Source of the DNA: JAJCYK01 sp965224285
GTDB taxonomy: Bacteria > Bacteroidota > Bacteroidia > Cytophagales > Cyclobacteriaceae
Length of the DNA: 64,000 nucleotides
Direction of reading: 5' to 3'
Assembly: GCA_965224285.1 (NCBI GenBank)
Contig: OZ245043.1
Span: 4,464,001 to 4,528,000 of the forward strand
Below the pieces are notes generated by a model. That model saw nothing but the letters and a program-made list of their open reading frames with translations. It had not been told where the DNA came from and did not search any database. A program made the translations under genes and the position numbers. Below are positions 43,642-52,133 of the stretch, piece after piece. Numbering within the stretch: position 1 is the stretch's first letter; each line of letters starts with the position of its first letter.

Positions 43642-43643
43642 TG

Positions 43644-44354
43644 TTAATCATTCTTAATTATAGTTCCAATCTCGGAGCCTGACATTAATTTAACTAAATT
43701 CCCCGGTTTGTTCATATCAAAAACCACAATGGGCAGATTGTTTTCTTGACATAAGGTAAATGCGGTTAGGTCCATTATACTGAGCCCTTTGCTGTAAGCC
43801 TCGTCGAACGAAAGCTTGTTGAACTTTACTGCTTGAGGGTCTTTTTCCGGATCCGAACTGTAAACCCCGTTAACCCGTGTACCTTTCAGTACCACATCAG
43901 CCTCAATTTCGATAGCCCTTAAGCTTGCGGTGGAATCCGTGGTAAAATACGGATTACCAATGCCGGCTCCGAAAATCACGATCCGGCCTTTCTCCAGGTG
44001 CCGTACGGCGCGCCGGCGAATAAATGGCTCACACACCTGTTCCATGTTGATCCCCGACATCAAACGGGTGTAAAGGCCGGCCATTTCCAAGGCGCTTTGT
44101 AAAGCCATGCCGTTGATGACGGTAGCCAGCATGCCCATATAGTCTCCCTGAACCCGGTCGATAGTTAAATGTTCAGCCTGAACTCCACGAAAAATATTGC
44201 CGCCTCCGATGACTATAGCCACTTCTACTCCCATTTCCCTTACACTTCTAATTTCTTGAGCGTATTGTTCCAGCCGACCGGAATCAATGCCATACTGCTT
44301 TTTGCCCATCAGGGCTTCTCCGCTTAACTTAAGCAGAATCCTTTTATATTTCAT
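43644..44354 (-). CDS. pyrH: UMP kinase
   Basis: 236 aa. The amino-acid-kinase fold is recognisable from YKRILLKLSGEALMG (N-terminus), VAIVIGGGNIFRG (about 47-59), GDYMGMLATVINGMALQ, and GAGIGNPYFTTDSTASLRAIEIEADVVLKGT (about 131-160). It phosphorylates UMP to UDP and is normally allosterically controlled by GTP and UTP. It is first of the pyrH-frr pair. A possible promoter on the minus strand (TATATTTA with TTTG 21 bp upstream) lies in the 66-bp gap to the carrier protein gene. Confidence 0.97.
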   Translation of the reverse strand: MKYKRILLKLSGEALMGKKQYGIDSGRLEQYAQEIRSVREMGVEVAIVIGGGNIFRGVQAEHLTIDRVQGDYMGMLATVINGMALQSALEMAGLYTRLMSGINMEQVCEPFIRRRAVRHLEKGRIVIFGAGIGNPYFTTDSTASLRAIEIEADVVLKGTRVNGVYSSDPEKDPQAVKFNKLSFDEAYSKGLSIMDLTAFTLCQENNLPIVVFDMNKPGNLVKLMSGSEIGTIIKND

Positions 44355-44420
44355 TTATTGCAGACCACATGGTGGGGTAAATATAAGAAGGCCCCTTTAA
44401 TAATTTCAAAAAGCTCTCCT

Positions 44421-44915
44421 TTAAAAATGGATCAATACCTGGTTTTTTTCCACGTTCTGACCTTGCTCAACCGCTATCGATTTTATGGAGCCGGTGCCTG
44501 TAGACTTGATCACATTCTCCATTTTCATTGCCTCCAGTACTAATAACGGCTGTCCCTCTTCCACTTCTTGTCCCTCACTCACCATTACTTCTAATATCAA
44601 CCCAGGCATCGGGGCTGTGATCTGGTTGGCTTCCGTACCCTCTTGTTGATCCATGCCCAATTTGTGGAGCAGTAAATCATAGCGGTCTTGTAGTTCTATC
44701 TCCAGAGTAGCTCCATTAATGACCAGCTTCAATCGTTTGCCGTCGGCGCTTATGTCACCTAATTGAATCCGATATGAATCTCCACCCGAGATAACGTGAT
44801 AGCTGCCGGCATCAAGAGATTGCATATCCCATGGTAGCTCTTTATCGTTAATTCGAATAACACCATTTTGGAGACTAACCGTGAATTCCTTACCCTTTAC
44901 TTTCACCTGATACAT
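44421..44915 (-). CDS. Biotin/lipoyl carrier protein (biotin carboxyl carrier subunit)
   Basis: 164 aa from ATG 44915; two in-frame TTG codons precede it. The C-terminal 70 residues form a biotinyl domain with EAMKMEN; Lys131 is the biotin acceptor. A proline-rich hinge (ITAPMPGLILEV) precedes it. The N-terminal part (about 1-90) is beta-rich, resembling the BT-type domain of acyl-CoA carboxylases. It stands alone here, without the carboxylase or carboxyltransferase subunits, so the enzyme it serves (acetyl-, propionyl- or pyruvate carboxylase type) is not determined. It is divergent from the aminopeptidase, with overlapping promoter region. Confidence 0.88.
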   Translation of the reverse strand: MYQVKVKGKEFTVSLQNGVIRINDKELPWDMQSLDAGSYHVISGGDSYRIQLGDISADGKRLKLVINGATLEIELQDRYDLLLHKLGMDQQEGTEANQITAPMPGLILEVMVSEGQEVEEGQPLLVLEAMKMENVIKSTGTGSIKSIAVEQGQNVEKNQVLIHF

Positions 44916-45032
44916 CAACAAGCCGTTTTATTTTTCATATGATGCTCAAAAATAAGGATATATGATAAATTTGTACAAATGTTTTTTAGTATGACCTTTC
45001 ACGGGCATTTTTACTCATCCATACCGCATATC

Positions 45033-47594
45033 ATGAGAAATCATCTAGCAAAATTGGTTCTAATTTTATTATGGTCATGTGCACCAGGGCAGCAAGTAAG
45101 CGATATTACTCCACTAGAATCTACTCCAGACTCCTTATCAATCTCAGAATCGGAAGAACCCCTGGTAGAGTCGTTGGAGCCGCCTGAGTTCCTGCAAAGA
45201 GGGCCTTATCGCGCTGAGGAGACCAAGCTGCATGATCTGATCCATACCAAATTGGAAGTTAGCTTTGATTGGGAAAATCAATTTTTATTGGGCAAGGCGA
45301 CGCTTGAATTAAGGCCATATTTTTACCCTCGTAAGGAATTGATATTAGATGCTAAGGGATTTGAGATGCACTCAGTTAAAATGTTGCAGGGAGGATCAGC
45401 AAAGAAACTGGACTATCAGTATGATCAGCTGGAGCTGCGCATTGCTCTTGATCGAGAATACTCAGCAGATGAAAGTTACCTGGTGGAGATTGAATATACC
45501 GCCAGGCCTAATCAAAAGGAGGCTGGAGGTAGTCAGGCCATAACTTCAGACAAGGGTCTATACTTTATAAATCCACTCAATCAGGAAACGGGTAAACCTC
45601 AGCAGATTTGGACCCAAGGTGAAACCGAAGCCAGCTCTTGTTGGTTCCCGACCATTGATAACCCCAACCAAAGGACTACCCAGGAGATCTATATTACGGT
45701 ACAAGAACGATTTAAAACGCTATCTAACGGCGATCTAATCTATGCACGAAGTAACGGTGATGGTACCCGAACAGACTACTGGAAATTAGAGCAGTCACAT
45801 GCTCCTTACCTGTTCATGATGGCAGTAGGGGAATTTTCTGTGGTAAAGGACAAATGGAAAGATATCGAATTGAGTTATTACGTGGAGCCGGAATATGAAC
45901 AATATGCATCGGCTATATTTGGTAATACATCAGAAATGATGGGATATTTTTCTGAACTGCTGGATTATCCATATCCCTGGTCAAAGTACGCCCAGGTTGT
46001 AGTGAGGGATTACGTATCAGGAGCTATGGAAAATACCACGGCATCGGTTTTTATGGAAGATCTTCAAGTCGATGACCGCTACCTCTTAGACCAGGATTGG
46101 GATTTTATTATTGCCCATGAACTCTTTCATCAATGGTTTGGTGATCTGGTTACCTGCGAATCATGGTCAAACCTTACCTTAAACGAGGCGTTTGCAAATT
46201 ATGCTGAATATCTATGGACTGAACATAAACTGGGAAAAGATGAAGCTGATCTACAAGGGTATAAGGAATTGACTTCCTACTTGGCCGAAGCGGAACAAAA
46301 GCAAGTGGATCTGATCCGATTCTACTACGATGATAAGGAGGATATGTTTGATAACCACTCCTATGCCAAAGGGGGTAGGGTATTGCATATGCTGCGCATG
46401 GTTGTGGGGGATGATGCTTTTTTTAAGGCATTGAACGTATACCTAACCAAAAATGCCTATCAGCCGGTGGAAGTACATCACCTCCGGCTGGCCTTTGAAG
46501 AGACTACCGGACGGGACCTGAATTGGTTCTTTAATCAATGGTTTTTGGATTCAGGCCATCCAGTGCTCAATGTTTCCACCCATTATCAAAATGACAGTTT
46601 ATACCTCAGGGTTCTACAACAACAAGACTTGGGGAGTACACCATTGTACCGGCTTCCGGTCACTTTGCAAATAGGTGCTGAAAATAGTTTTACCGAGCAC
46701 CAAATTGAGATAACGGAAATCGAACAGGTGTTTACCTTTTATCATACCACCGAGCCTGAGTACGTGGTTTTCGATAGTGAGAATCATCTCTTAGGAGAGG
46801 TTAATTTTAACCGGAGCAAGTCGCAGTTGATATCACAATTCAGATCGGGATCATCCGGAATCACCAGGTGGAAAGCACTACAGGGTTTATTGGCAGATTC
46901 AGTAGCCGATCAGCAAATGGTCCAGGTTTTGACCGAGGCCCTTGATGATGACTTCTGGCCAGTCCGACAAATAGGTGTAAATGTTTTTCAGGGTTACCAG
47001 GGGGATCAGTTTGGCGCCATTTCTTCGAAGCTTAAGAGTTTAGCAGAAAGTGACCCCAATAATGAGGTGCGTGCTGATGCCATTACCACTTTGTCCAGTT
47101 TCGATAACAGTAATGAATACGGCGACTTGTATAAAACGGCGGTGGATTCCCGTTCATATCAGGTGTCGGGTGCAGGGCTCACCGCTTATTTGCAGACTGA
47201 TGCGTCGGATAAAGAGGAGCTCCTAGCTAAGTATGAGCAGGAAGAAAACATAAACTTGGTGTTGCCGCTGGCTGATTTTTATGCGCTGGAGGAAATTGAT
47301 GGAAAGTATCAATGGTACAGTGATCGGTTGTCCACTTCCCAGGGAGAGCTCCTTTACTATTTAACCAATTATTTTGGTCAGTATCTTACTAATGCACCAA
47401 CGGAGTTGCAAATAGAAGGATCTAAGGAGTTGGAGCAATTGGCGCTGAACCACCATGCCTACTACATCAGATTCTCAGCCTACCAAGCCCTGAGTTTATT
47501 GGAGGAGGTGCCGGGTGTACCGGAGATTAAACAACGGGTGAAGAACGCGGAAAAAGATCCCAGATTAATTCAGGTTTACCAGCAAATGCCTTGA
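45033..47594 (+). CDS. M1-family metallo-aminopeptidase lipoprotein
   Basis: 853 aa from ATG 45033. An earlier in-frame ATG at 44979 lies only 6 bp after the -7 element TAAATTTG (44966-44973) and does not begin a signal peptide. Lipoprotein signal with Cys16 (ILLWSC-AP). The M1 catalytic domain has the exopeptidase motif GAMEN (330-334), the zinc site HELFH (His362, Glu363, His366) and the third ligand Glu385 (NEAF). A C-terminal HEAT-like helical region follows (about 600-853). It removes N-terminal residues from peptides, probably at the periplasmic or outer surface. The acidic Ser/Glu-rich stretch after the lipid anchor is a linker. Confidence 0.94.
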   Translation: MRNHLAKLVLILLWSCAPGQQVSDITPLESTPDSLSISESEEPLVESLEPPEFLQRGPYRAEETKLHDLIHTKLEVSFDWENQFLLGKATLELRPYFYPRKELILDAKGFEMHSVKMLQGGSAKKLDYQYDQLELRIALDREYSADESYLVEIEYTARPNQKEAGGSQAITSDKGLYFINPLNQETGKPQQIWTQGETEASSCWFPTIDNPNQRTTQEIYITVQERFKTLSNGDLIYARSNGDGTRTDYWKLEQSHAPYLFMMAVGEFSVVKDKWKDIELSYYVEPEYEQYASAIFGNTSEMMGYFSELLDYPYPWSKYAQVVVRDYVSGAMENTTASVFMEDLQVDDRYLLDQDWDFIIAHELFHQWFGDLVTCESWSNLTLNEAFANYAEYLWTEHKLGKDEADLQGYKELTSYLAEAEQKQVDLIRFYYDDKEDMFDNHSYAKGGRVLHMLRMVVGDDAFFKALNVYLTKNAYQPVEVHHLRLAFEETTGRDLNWFFNQWFLDSGHPVLNVSTHYQNDSLYLRVLQQQDLGSTPLYRLPVTLQIGAENSFTEHQIEITEIEQVFTFYHTTEPEYVVFDSENHLLGEVNFNRSKSQLISQFRSGSSGITRWKALQGLLADSVADQQMVQVLTEALDDDFWPVRQIGVNVFQGYQGDQFGAISSKLKSLAESDPNNEVRADAITTLSSFDNSNEYGDLYKTAVDSRSYQVSGAGLTAYLQTDASDKEELLAKYEQEENINLVLPLADFYALEEIDGKYQWYSDRLSTSQGELLYYLTNYFGQYLTNAPTELQIEGSKELEQLALNHHAYYIRFSAYQALSLLEEVPGVPEIKQRVKNAEKDPRLIQVYQQMP

Positions 47595-47685
47595 GTAAAA
47601 GTCACTGAATTGGGGTGCTGGCGAGGCTGAAATTAACCGGTGATAGTGACCTCCCATCCGGCCAATCTATCTTTTCTTTCAAAAG

Positions 47686-47716
47686 TTTGAATAAATTTAA
47701 AAAGTGTATAATTTTG
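47686..47716 (+). promoter_or_regulatory. Bacteroidota-type promoter of the tRNA-Tyr/tuf cluster
   Basis: TTTG (47686-47689), 19-bp spacer, TAATTTTG (47709-47716), an exact consensus. It is placed about 86 bp upstream of tRNA-Tyr, so the primary transcript has a 5' leader to be trimmed. Confidence 0.82.
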
Positions 47717-47802
47717 CATTCCTTTAAAAACTGCCAGATGGCTTTAGAAACTGCTTGAGGCGTTAATTTCAGGATTAAAGTTCATATACAGTATTGTGTA
47801 TC

Positions 47803-47884
47803 GGGGAGATACTCAAGCGGTCAACGAGGACAGACTGTAAATCTGTTGGCTAAGCCTTCGTAGGTTCGAATCCTGCTCTCCCCA
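47803..47884 (+). tRNA. tRNA-Tyr (anticodon GTA)
   Basis: Acceptor arms GGGGAGA and TCTCCCC, anticodon stem-loop ACAGA-CTGTAAA-TCTGT giving GTA, T-arm GGTTCGAATCC, and an extended variable arm as expected for class II tRNA-Tyr. The discriminator is A; CCA is not encoded. First of three tRNAs before tuf. Confidence 0.95.
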
Positions 47885-47889
47885 CATTG

Positions 47890-47925
47890 GAGTTTGAGTT
47901 TGAGTTTGAGTCTGAGAGTGAGTTG
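47890..47925 (+). repeat. Short hexamer repeat (GAGTTT-like, six copies) in the tRNA spacer
   Basis: Three exact GAGTTT copies followed by GAGTCT, GAGAGT and GAGTTG lie between tRNA-Tyr and tRNA-Gly. The following 30 bp is CACTC-rich and partly complementary, so the spacer RNA could fold. Confidence 0.75.
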
Positions 47926-47960
47926 CACACTCCCACCCAAACCCCACTCACACTCAATAC

Positions 47961-48033
47961 GCGGGAGTAGCTCAGTTGGTAGAGCGACAGCCTTCCAAGC
48001 TGTAGGTCGCGGGTTCGAACCTCGTCTCCCGCT
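47961..48033 (+). tRNA. tRNA-Gly (anticodon TCC)
   Basis: Acceptor arms GCGGGAG and CTCCCGC, anticodon stem-loop ACAGC-CTTCCAA-GCTGT giving TCC, T-arm GGGTTCGAACC. 73 nt, discriminator T, CCA not encoded. Confidence 0.96.
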
Positions 48034-48066
48034 CACTGTTAGATTGACGGTGTGCTATAAGTTCAG

Positions 48067-48138
48067 GCCGACGTAGCTCAGGGGTAGAGCGCTTCCTTGG
48101 TAAGGAAGAGGTCACGGGTTCAAATCCCGTCGTTGGCT
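48067..48138 (+). tRNA. tRNA-Thr (anticodon GGT)
   Basis: Acceptor arms GCCGACG and CGTTGGC, anticodon stem-loop CTTCC-TTGGTAA-GGAAG giving GGT, T-arm GGGTTCAAATCCC. 72 nt. It lies 72 bp upstream of tuf, the usual Tyr-Gly-Thr-tuf order. Confidence 0.96.
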
Positions 48139-48210
48139 CAGGCACAAGTTTTAAAATAGGACTAATAAAAAGATTAATTAATACTAAACTAAATTTGAGG
48201 ATTTTCAGAC

Positions 48211-49398
48211 ATGGCTAAAGAAACCTTTGACCGTTCCAAACCACACGTAAATATTGGTACAATAGGTCACGTAGACCACGGTAAAACAACTTTAACCGCT
48301 GCCATTACCAGAGTACTTTCAGAAAAAGGTTTGGCAGAACAAAGAGATTTTTCTTCCATCGATAATGCTCCCGAAGAAAAGGAGCGAGGTATAACCATCA
48401 ACACGGCCCACGTCGAGTATCAAACCGACAATCGGCACTATGCCCACGTGGATTGCCCGGGTCACGCCGATTATGTAAAGAATATGGTAACAGGTGCGGC
48501 CCAAATGGATGGAGCAATTCTGGTAGTGGCTGCTACGGATGGACCTATGCCACAGACCAGGGAGCACATTCTACTTGCCCGACAGGTAGGAGTACCTGCA
48601 CTGGTGGTATTTATGAATAAAGTAGATCTGGTTGATGACCCAGAGCTTTTGGAATTAGTTGAGATGGAGGTCCGTGAATTACTTAGCTTTTACGAATTCG
48701 ATGGTGACAATATTCCAGTGGTCCAGGGATCTGCCCTTGGTGGATTGAATGGCGAGCCTGAATGGGTTGAAAAAATTGTAGAGCTAATGGATGCCGTTGA
48801 CAACCACATTCCTTTGCCTGAAAGGTTGATCGATAAAGATTTCCTGATGCCAGTAGAAGATGTATTCTCCATCACGGGTCGGGGAACAGTGGCTACCGGA
48901 AGGATCGAAAGAGGGGTGATCAATTCAGGTGATGCGGTAGATATCCTGGGCATGGGAGCTGAGAATTTGAAATCAACCGTCACTGGAGTGGAGATGTTCA
49001 GAAAAATCCTGGACAGAGGTGAAGCCGGAGATAACGTTGGTCTGTTATTGCGCGGAATTGAGAAAACCGATATCCGCCGTGGAATGGTGATATGCAAGCC
49101 GGGATCAGTTACTCCCCACCAGCATTTCAAAGCTGAGGTTTATGTGCTTTCCAAGGAGGAAGGTGGCCGACACACACCTTTCTTTAATAAATATCGCCCC
49201 CAATTTTATCTGCGTACTACCGATGTTACCGGCGAGATTATGCTTCCCGATGGTGTGGAAATGGTAATGCCCGGAGACAATGTGACCATTGAGGTAGAGC
49301 TGATCAACAAAGTAGCAATGGAGAAGGGTCTGCGGTTCGCAATACGCGAGGGAGGTAGAACCGTAGGAGCCGGTCAGGTTACCGAAATCCTGGACTAG
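48211..49398 (+). CDS. tuf: Elongation factor Tu
   Basis: 395 aa. The GTPase domain carries GHVDHGKTT (about 19-27), the switch I region with GITINTAHVEY, DCPGHADY (about 81-88) and NKVDLVDD (about 136-143). Domains 2 and 3 are complete and end in GAGQVTEILD. It delivers aminoacyl-tRNA to the ribosomal A site. It lies between tRNA-Thr and tRNA-Trp in the conserved tRNA-tuf-tRNA-secE-nusG order, and a hairpin follows it. Confidence 0.99.
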   Translation: MAKETFDRSKPHVNIGTIGHVDHGKTTLTAAITRVLSEKGLAEQRDFSSIDNAPEEKERGITINTAHVEYQTDNRHYAHVDCPGHADYVKNMVTGAAQMDGAILVVAATDGPMPQTREHILLARQVGVPALVVFMNKVDLVDDPELLELVEMEVRELLSFYEFDGDNIPVVQGSALGGLNGEPEWVEKIVELMDAVDNHIPLPERLIDKDFLMPVEDVFSITGRGTVATGRIERGVINSGDAVDILGMGAENLKSTVTGVEMFRKILDRGEAGDNVGLLLRGIEKTDIRRGMVICKPGSVTPHQHFKAEVYVLSKEEGGRHTPFFNKYRPQFYLRTTDVTGEIMLPDGVEMVMPGDNVTIEVELINKVAMEKGLRFAIREGGRTVGAGQVTEILD

Positions 49399-49418
49399 AA
49401 AACCAATAGATATCAGCG

Positions 49419-49459
49419 ACCAAACCCCATCCCCGATTTTTGGGGGAATGGGTTTGGTT
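49419..49459 (+). terminator. Hairpin after tuf
   Basis: ACCAAACCC (from 49419) pairs with GGGTTTGGT (to 49459), extended by a C-run/G-run inner stem. There is no T-run, so termination may be weak or the hairpin may serve RNA processing. The right arm also contains the -33 element of the tRNA-Trp promoter (49453-49456). Confidence 0.6.
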
Positions 49460-49483
49460 ACTTCTAAGTTATTCGTAACTTTG
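49453..49483 (+). promoter_or_regulatory. Bacteroidota-type promoter of tRNA-Trp and secE
   Basis: TTTG (49453-49456), 19-bp spacer, TAACTTTG (49476-49483), an exact consensus. It overlaps the tuf hairpin and lies 30 bp upstream of tRNA-Trp. Confidence 0.8.
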
Positions 49484-49512
49484 CACACCCATTTTGAGGT
49501 CGGATTTAATTT

Positions 49513-49585
49513 ACGGGTGTAGCTCAATTGGTAGAGTAGTGGTCTCCAAAACCATTGGCTGGGAGTTCGAGTCTCTCCACCCGTG
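49513..49585 (+). tRNA. tRNA-Trp (anticodon CCA)
   Basis: Acceptor arms ACGGGTG and CACCCGT, anticodon stem-loop GTGGT-CTCCAAA-ACCAT giving CCA, discriminator G, 73 nt. The secE ATG follows 24 bp after its 3' end. Confidence 0.96.
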
Positions 49586-49608
49586 CGAGATTTAAGGCAG
49601 TCAAACCC

Positions 49609-49800
49609 ATGCAGAAACTGAGAACTTACGTACAGGAATCTATAGATGAAATGAAGAATAAAGTCACTTGGCCTAATTATCGGGCTTTGCAGAGAAGTTC
49701 GGTATTGGTGCTGGTGGCATCCCTGATTTTCGCACTTCTGATTGGTCTGATTGACATGATCTTTAAAAACAGTTTGGAGTGGTTTTACCAACAATTGTAG
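49609..49800 (+). CDS. secE: Preprotein translocase subunit SecE
   Basis: 63 aa from ATG 49609. The reading frame is open upstream, but that part overlaps tRNA-Trp and is not coding. SecE pattern: an amphipathic helix with ESIDEMKNKVTWPNYRALQRSS, then one membrane span (about 36-55, VLVASLIFALLIGLIDMIF). It clamps SecY in the inner-membrane Sec channel. The nusG gene starts 16 bp downstream. Confidence 0.95.
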   Translation: MQKLRTYVQESIDEMKNKVTWPNYRALQRSSVLVLVASLIFALLIGLIDMIFKNSLEWFYQQL

Positions 49801-49816
49801 GAAGGTATAACTTGAG

Positions 49817-50386
49817 ATGAACAAAGAAATGAGTGAGTTAAATTGGTATGTGGTGCGGGTTGTCAGCGGGCAGGAAAAAAAAGTAAAGACCTACCTGGAA
49901 AACGAAATTTCCCGACAAAAACTGGAAGAGTACATTCCTCAGGTTCTCATTCCCTCGGAGAAAGTGTACGAAATGCGCAATGGTAAAAAGCGCATGAGAG
50001 AAAGGAATTTCTTTCCTGGTTACGTGTTGGTATCAGCAGATCTTACCCACGGAGAAGCTCACCACTTGGTTAAGAGCATTCCAGGGGTAATCGGGTTTTT
50101 AGGCTCAAGTGATGGTGGCGCCTCCAAAACCCCGGTACCATTACGTCAAGCCGAGATCAATCGAATCCTGGGCAAGGTGGATGAGTTGGATGAATTTGAA
50201 GAAACACTGGACACTCCATTTATTGTAGGCGAATCGGTAAAAGTGATGGATGGCCCTTTTAGTGGATTTACCGGAAGTGTGGAGGAAGTATTTGAAGAAC
50301 GTAAGAAGCTTAACGTGATGGTTAAGATATTCGGTAGGAATACACCTGTAGAACTTAATTATATGCAGGTAGAAAAATTAGATTAA
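49817..50386 (+). CDS. nusG: Transcription termination/antitermination protein NusG
   Basis: 189 aa. The NGN domain (about 7-115) begins LNWYVVRVVSGQEKKVKTYLE and contains RERNFFPGYVLV and IPGVIGFLG. A KOW domain follows (about 135-165, VKVMDGPFSGFTGSVEEV). It binds the polymerase clamp and couples transcription to Rho or the ribosome. An ATG four codons inside is an alternative start. rplK begins 3 bp after the stop. Confidence 0.97.
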   Translation: MNKEMSELNWYVVRVVSGQEKKVKTYLENEISRQKLEEYIPQVLIPSEKVYEMRNGKKRMRERNFFPGYVLVSADLTHGEAHHLVKSIPGVIGFLGSSDGGASKTPVPLRQAEINRILGKVDELDEFEETLDTPFIVGESVKVMDGPFSGFTGSVEEVFEERKKLNVMVKIFGRNTPVELNYMQVEKLD

Positions 50387-50389
50387 GCG

Positions 50390-50833
50390 ATGGCTAAACA
50401 AGTAAGTGGATTTCTAAAATTGCAGATAAGAGGGGGCGCGGCAAACCCGTCCCCCCCGGTGGGACCCGCCTTGGGTAGTAAGGGATTGAACATCATGGAG
50501 TTTTGCAAGCAGTTCAATGCCAGGACCCAGGATAAGGCTGGTACGCTGTTACCGGTGGTGATCACCATTTATGCTGATAAGTCATTTGACTTTGTAATCA
50601 AAACCCCGCCAGCGCCGGTATTATTGATCAATGCCGCCAAGGTTAAAAAAGGGTCATCAGAGCCCAATAGAGACCGGGTAGGATCCGTATCCTGGGACCA
50701 GGTCAAGGAAATTGCTGAGACCAAAATGCCGGATCTCAATGCCTTTACCGTAGAATCGGCGATGAAAATGGTGGCCGGTACTGCCCGAAGTATGGGGATC
50801 CGGGTTAAGGGTAAAGCACCCTGGCAAAATTAA
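50390..50833 (+). CDS. rplK: 50S ribosomal protein L11
   Basis: 147 aa. The N-terminal domain has LKLQIRGGAANPSPPVGPALGSKGLNIMEFCKQFN, with the proline pair that contacts the GTPase centre. The C-terminal rRNA-binding domain ends with SAMKMVAGTARSMGIRVKG. L11 binds 23S rRNA at the L7/L12 stalk base and is needed for RelA activation. Adjacent to nusG and rplA (13-bp gap). Confidence 0.98.
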   Translation: MAKQVSGFLKLQIRGGAANPSPPVGPALGSKGLNIMEFCKQFNARTQDKAGTLLPVVITIYADKSFDFVIKTPPAPVLLINAAKVKKGSSEPNRDRVGSVSWDQVKEIAETKMPDLNAFTVESAMKMVAGTARSMGIRVKGKAPWQN

Positions 50834-50846
50834 ATTTGTATAGGTC

Positions 50847-51545
50847 ATGTCGAAATTGACAAAAAATCAAAAAAAGGCTCTGGAAAAGTTGGAGCCACAT
50901 AAAGAGTACAGCATAGAGGAGGCCAGTGCCCTGGTAAAGGATATTACATTTACCAAATTTGATGCCTCCATTGATCTAAGTGTTCGTCTGGGAGTAGATC
51001 CCAGAAAAGCAGATCAAATGGTAAGGGGGGTAGTGACTTTACCACACGGAAGCGGTAAAGAAGTGTCGGTGTTGGTGTTGTGTACTCCGGACAAGGAAGA
51101 TGAAGCCAAGGAGGCCGGCGCCGATCATGTGGGACTCGATGAGTACATCACCAAGATCGAAGGCGGCTGGACAGATGTTGATGTAATAATCACCATGCCG
51201 GCGGTAATGGCCAAAGTAGGGAAGTTAGGTCGGATACTGGGACCTCGGGGCTTGATGCCCAATCCCAAATCAGGCACTGTAACCACTGATATTGGCAAGG
51301 CAGTAGCAGATGTCAAAGGTGGTAAGATAGATTTTAAGGTGGATAAATCAGGTATTATCAATACCAGTATAGCAAAAGTATCTTTTGATGCTAAAAAGAT
51401 CCAGGAGAACGCTCTGGAGGTGGTTCGTACTATTTCGCGACTCAAGCCGGCTTCTGCTAAAGGCACTTACTTTAAAACCATATCCCTGTCGTCTACCATG
51501 AGTCCGGGGATAAGCATCGATAAAAACTCTATAGAGGGATTGTAA
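50847..51545 (+). CDS. rplA: 50S ribosomal protein L1
   Basis: 232 aa, usual length. Family blocks are KFDASIDLSVRLGVDPRKADQMVRG, the signature MPAVMAKVGKLGRILGPRGLMPNPKSGTV-like segment (about 117-145) and GTYFKTISLSSTMSPGISI at the end. L1 forms the mobile L1 stalk near the E site and represses its own operon in many bacteria. I could not identify an L1-binding mimic in the short leader. rplJ starts 2 bp after the stop. Confidence 0.98.
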   Translation: MSKLTKNQKKALEKLEPHKEYSIEEASALVKDITFTKFDASIDLSVRLGVDPRKADQMVRGVVTLPHGSGKEVSVLVLCTPDKEDEAKEAGADHVGLDEYITKIEGGWTDVDVIITMPAVMAKVGKLGRILGPRGLMPNPKSGTVTTDIGKAVADVKGGKIDFKVDKSGIINTSIAKVSFDAKKIQENALEVVRTISRLKPASAKGTYFKTISLSSTMSPGISIDKNSIEGL

Positions 51546-51547
51546 TC

Positions 51548-52090
51548 ATGACTAAAGCAGAAAAAGAAAATATAGTAGAGGAGCTTTACCAAAAGTTTAC
51601 CGAAAATGATTTTTTCTACTTTACAAATCCCCAGGGGTTAAGCGTAGAAAGGATCAACAATTTTCGACGCATGTGCTTCAAAAAAGGAGTGGAGTACAAA
51701 GTATACAAGAATACGCTGATCCGTAAAGCGCTGGAGAAACTCGATACCGACTACCAGTCATTCAATGAAACTGTGCTCAAAGGTTTCTCAGGTGTTTTGT
51801 TTTCCAATGACAGTAGTAATGCACCTGCAAGAATAATTAAAGAATTTAGAAAATCAGAAAAATCAGATGATGTTCTGCCTCTGTTAAAGGGAGCTTCCAT
51901 CGAATCCGATCTCTTTATTGGTGAAGAACATCTGGATGCCCTCAGCAAATTGAAATCCCGACAGGAACTCATTGGCGAGGTGATCACTTTACTTCAGTCT
52001 CCGGCAAAGAATGTGGTATCTGCGCTTCAAGGCAGCAGCCAAACTTTGGCGGGATTGGTTAAAACCTTGGCTGAAAAAGAAAGTGAATAG
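51548..52090 (+). CDS. rplJ: 50S ribosomal protein L10
   Basis: 180 aa. It has the N-terminal rRNA-binding domain (KAEKENIVEELYQKFTENDFFYFTNPQGLSVE, NNFRR-type segment and YKVYKNTLIRKALEKLD) and a C-terminal helix (about 140-178) that carries L7/L12 dimers. It forms the base of the ribosomal stalk. Only 2 bp separate it from rplA, so the leader regulation seen in gamma-proteobacteria is unlikely here. Confidence 0.97.
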   Translation: MTKAEKENIVEELYQKFTENDFFYFTNPQGLSVERINNFRRMCFKKGVEYKVYKNTLIRKALEKLDTDYQSFNETVLKGFSGVLFSNDSSNAPARIIKEFRKSEKSDDVLPLLKGASIESDLFIGEEHLDALSKLKSRQELIGEVITLLQSPAKNVVSALQGSSQTLAGLVKTLAEKESE

Positions 52091-52133
52091 TTATAAAAAG
52101 ATAGTAAACAGAATTTTAAACACAATATAAAAA

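Noticed and set aside
49431..49445. CCCC-GATTTTT-GGGG after tuf as a member of the palindrome family
   Set aside because: It is the inner part of the tuf hairpin, whose flanking arms also pair; an RNA structure explains it better.
49105..49824. 239-codon minus-strand reading frame across the tuf end, tRNA-Trp and secE
   Set aside because: It runs antisense through a tRNA and two conserved genes and has no family resemblance.
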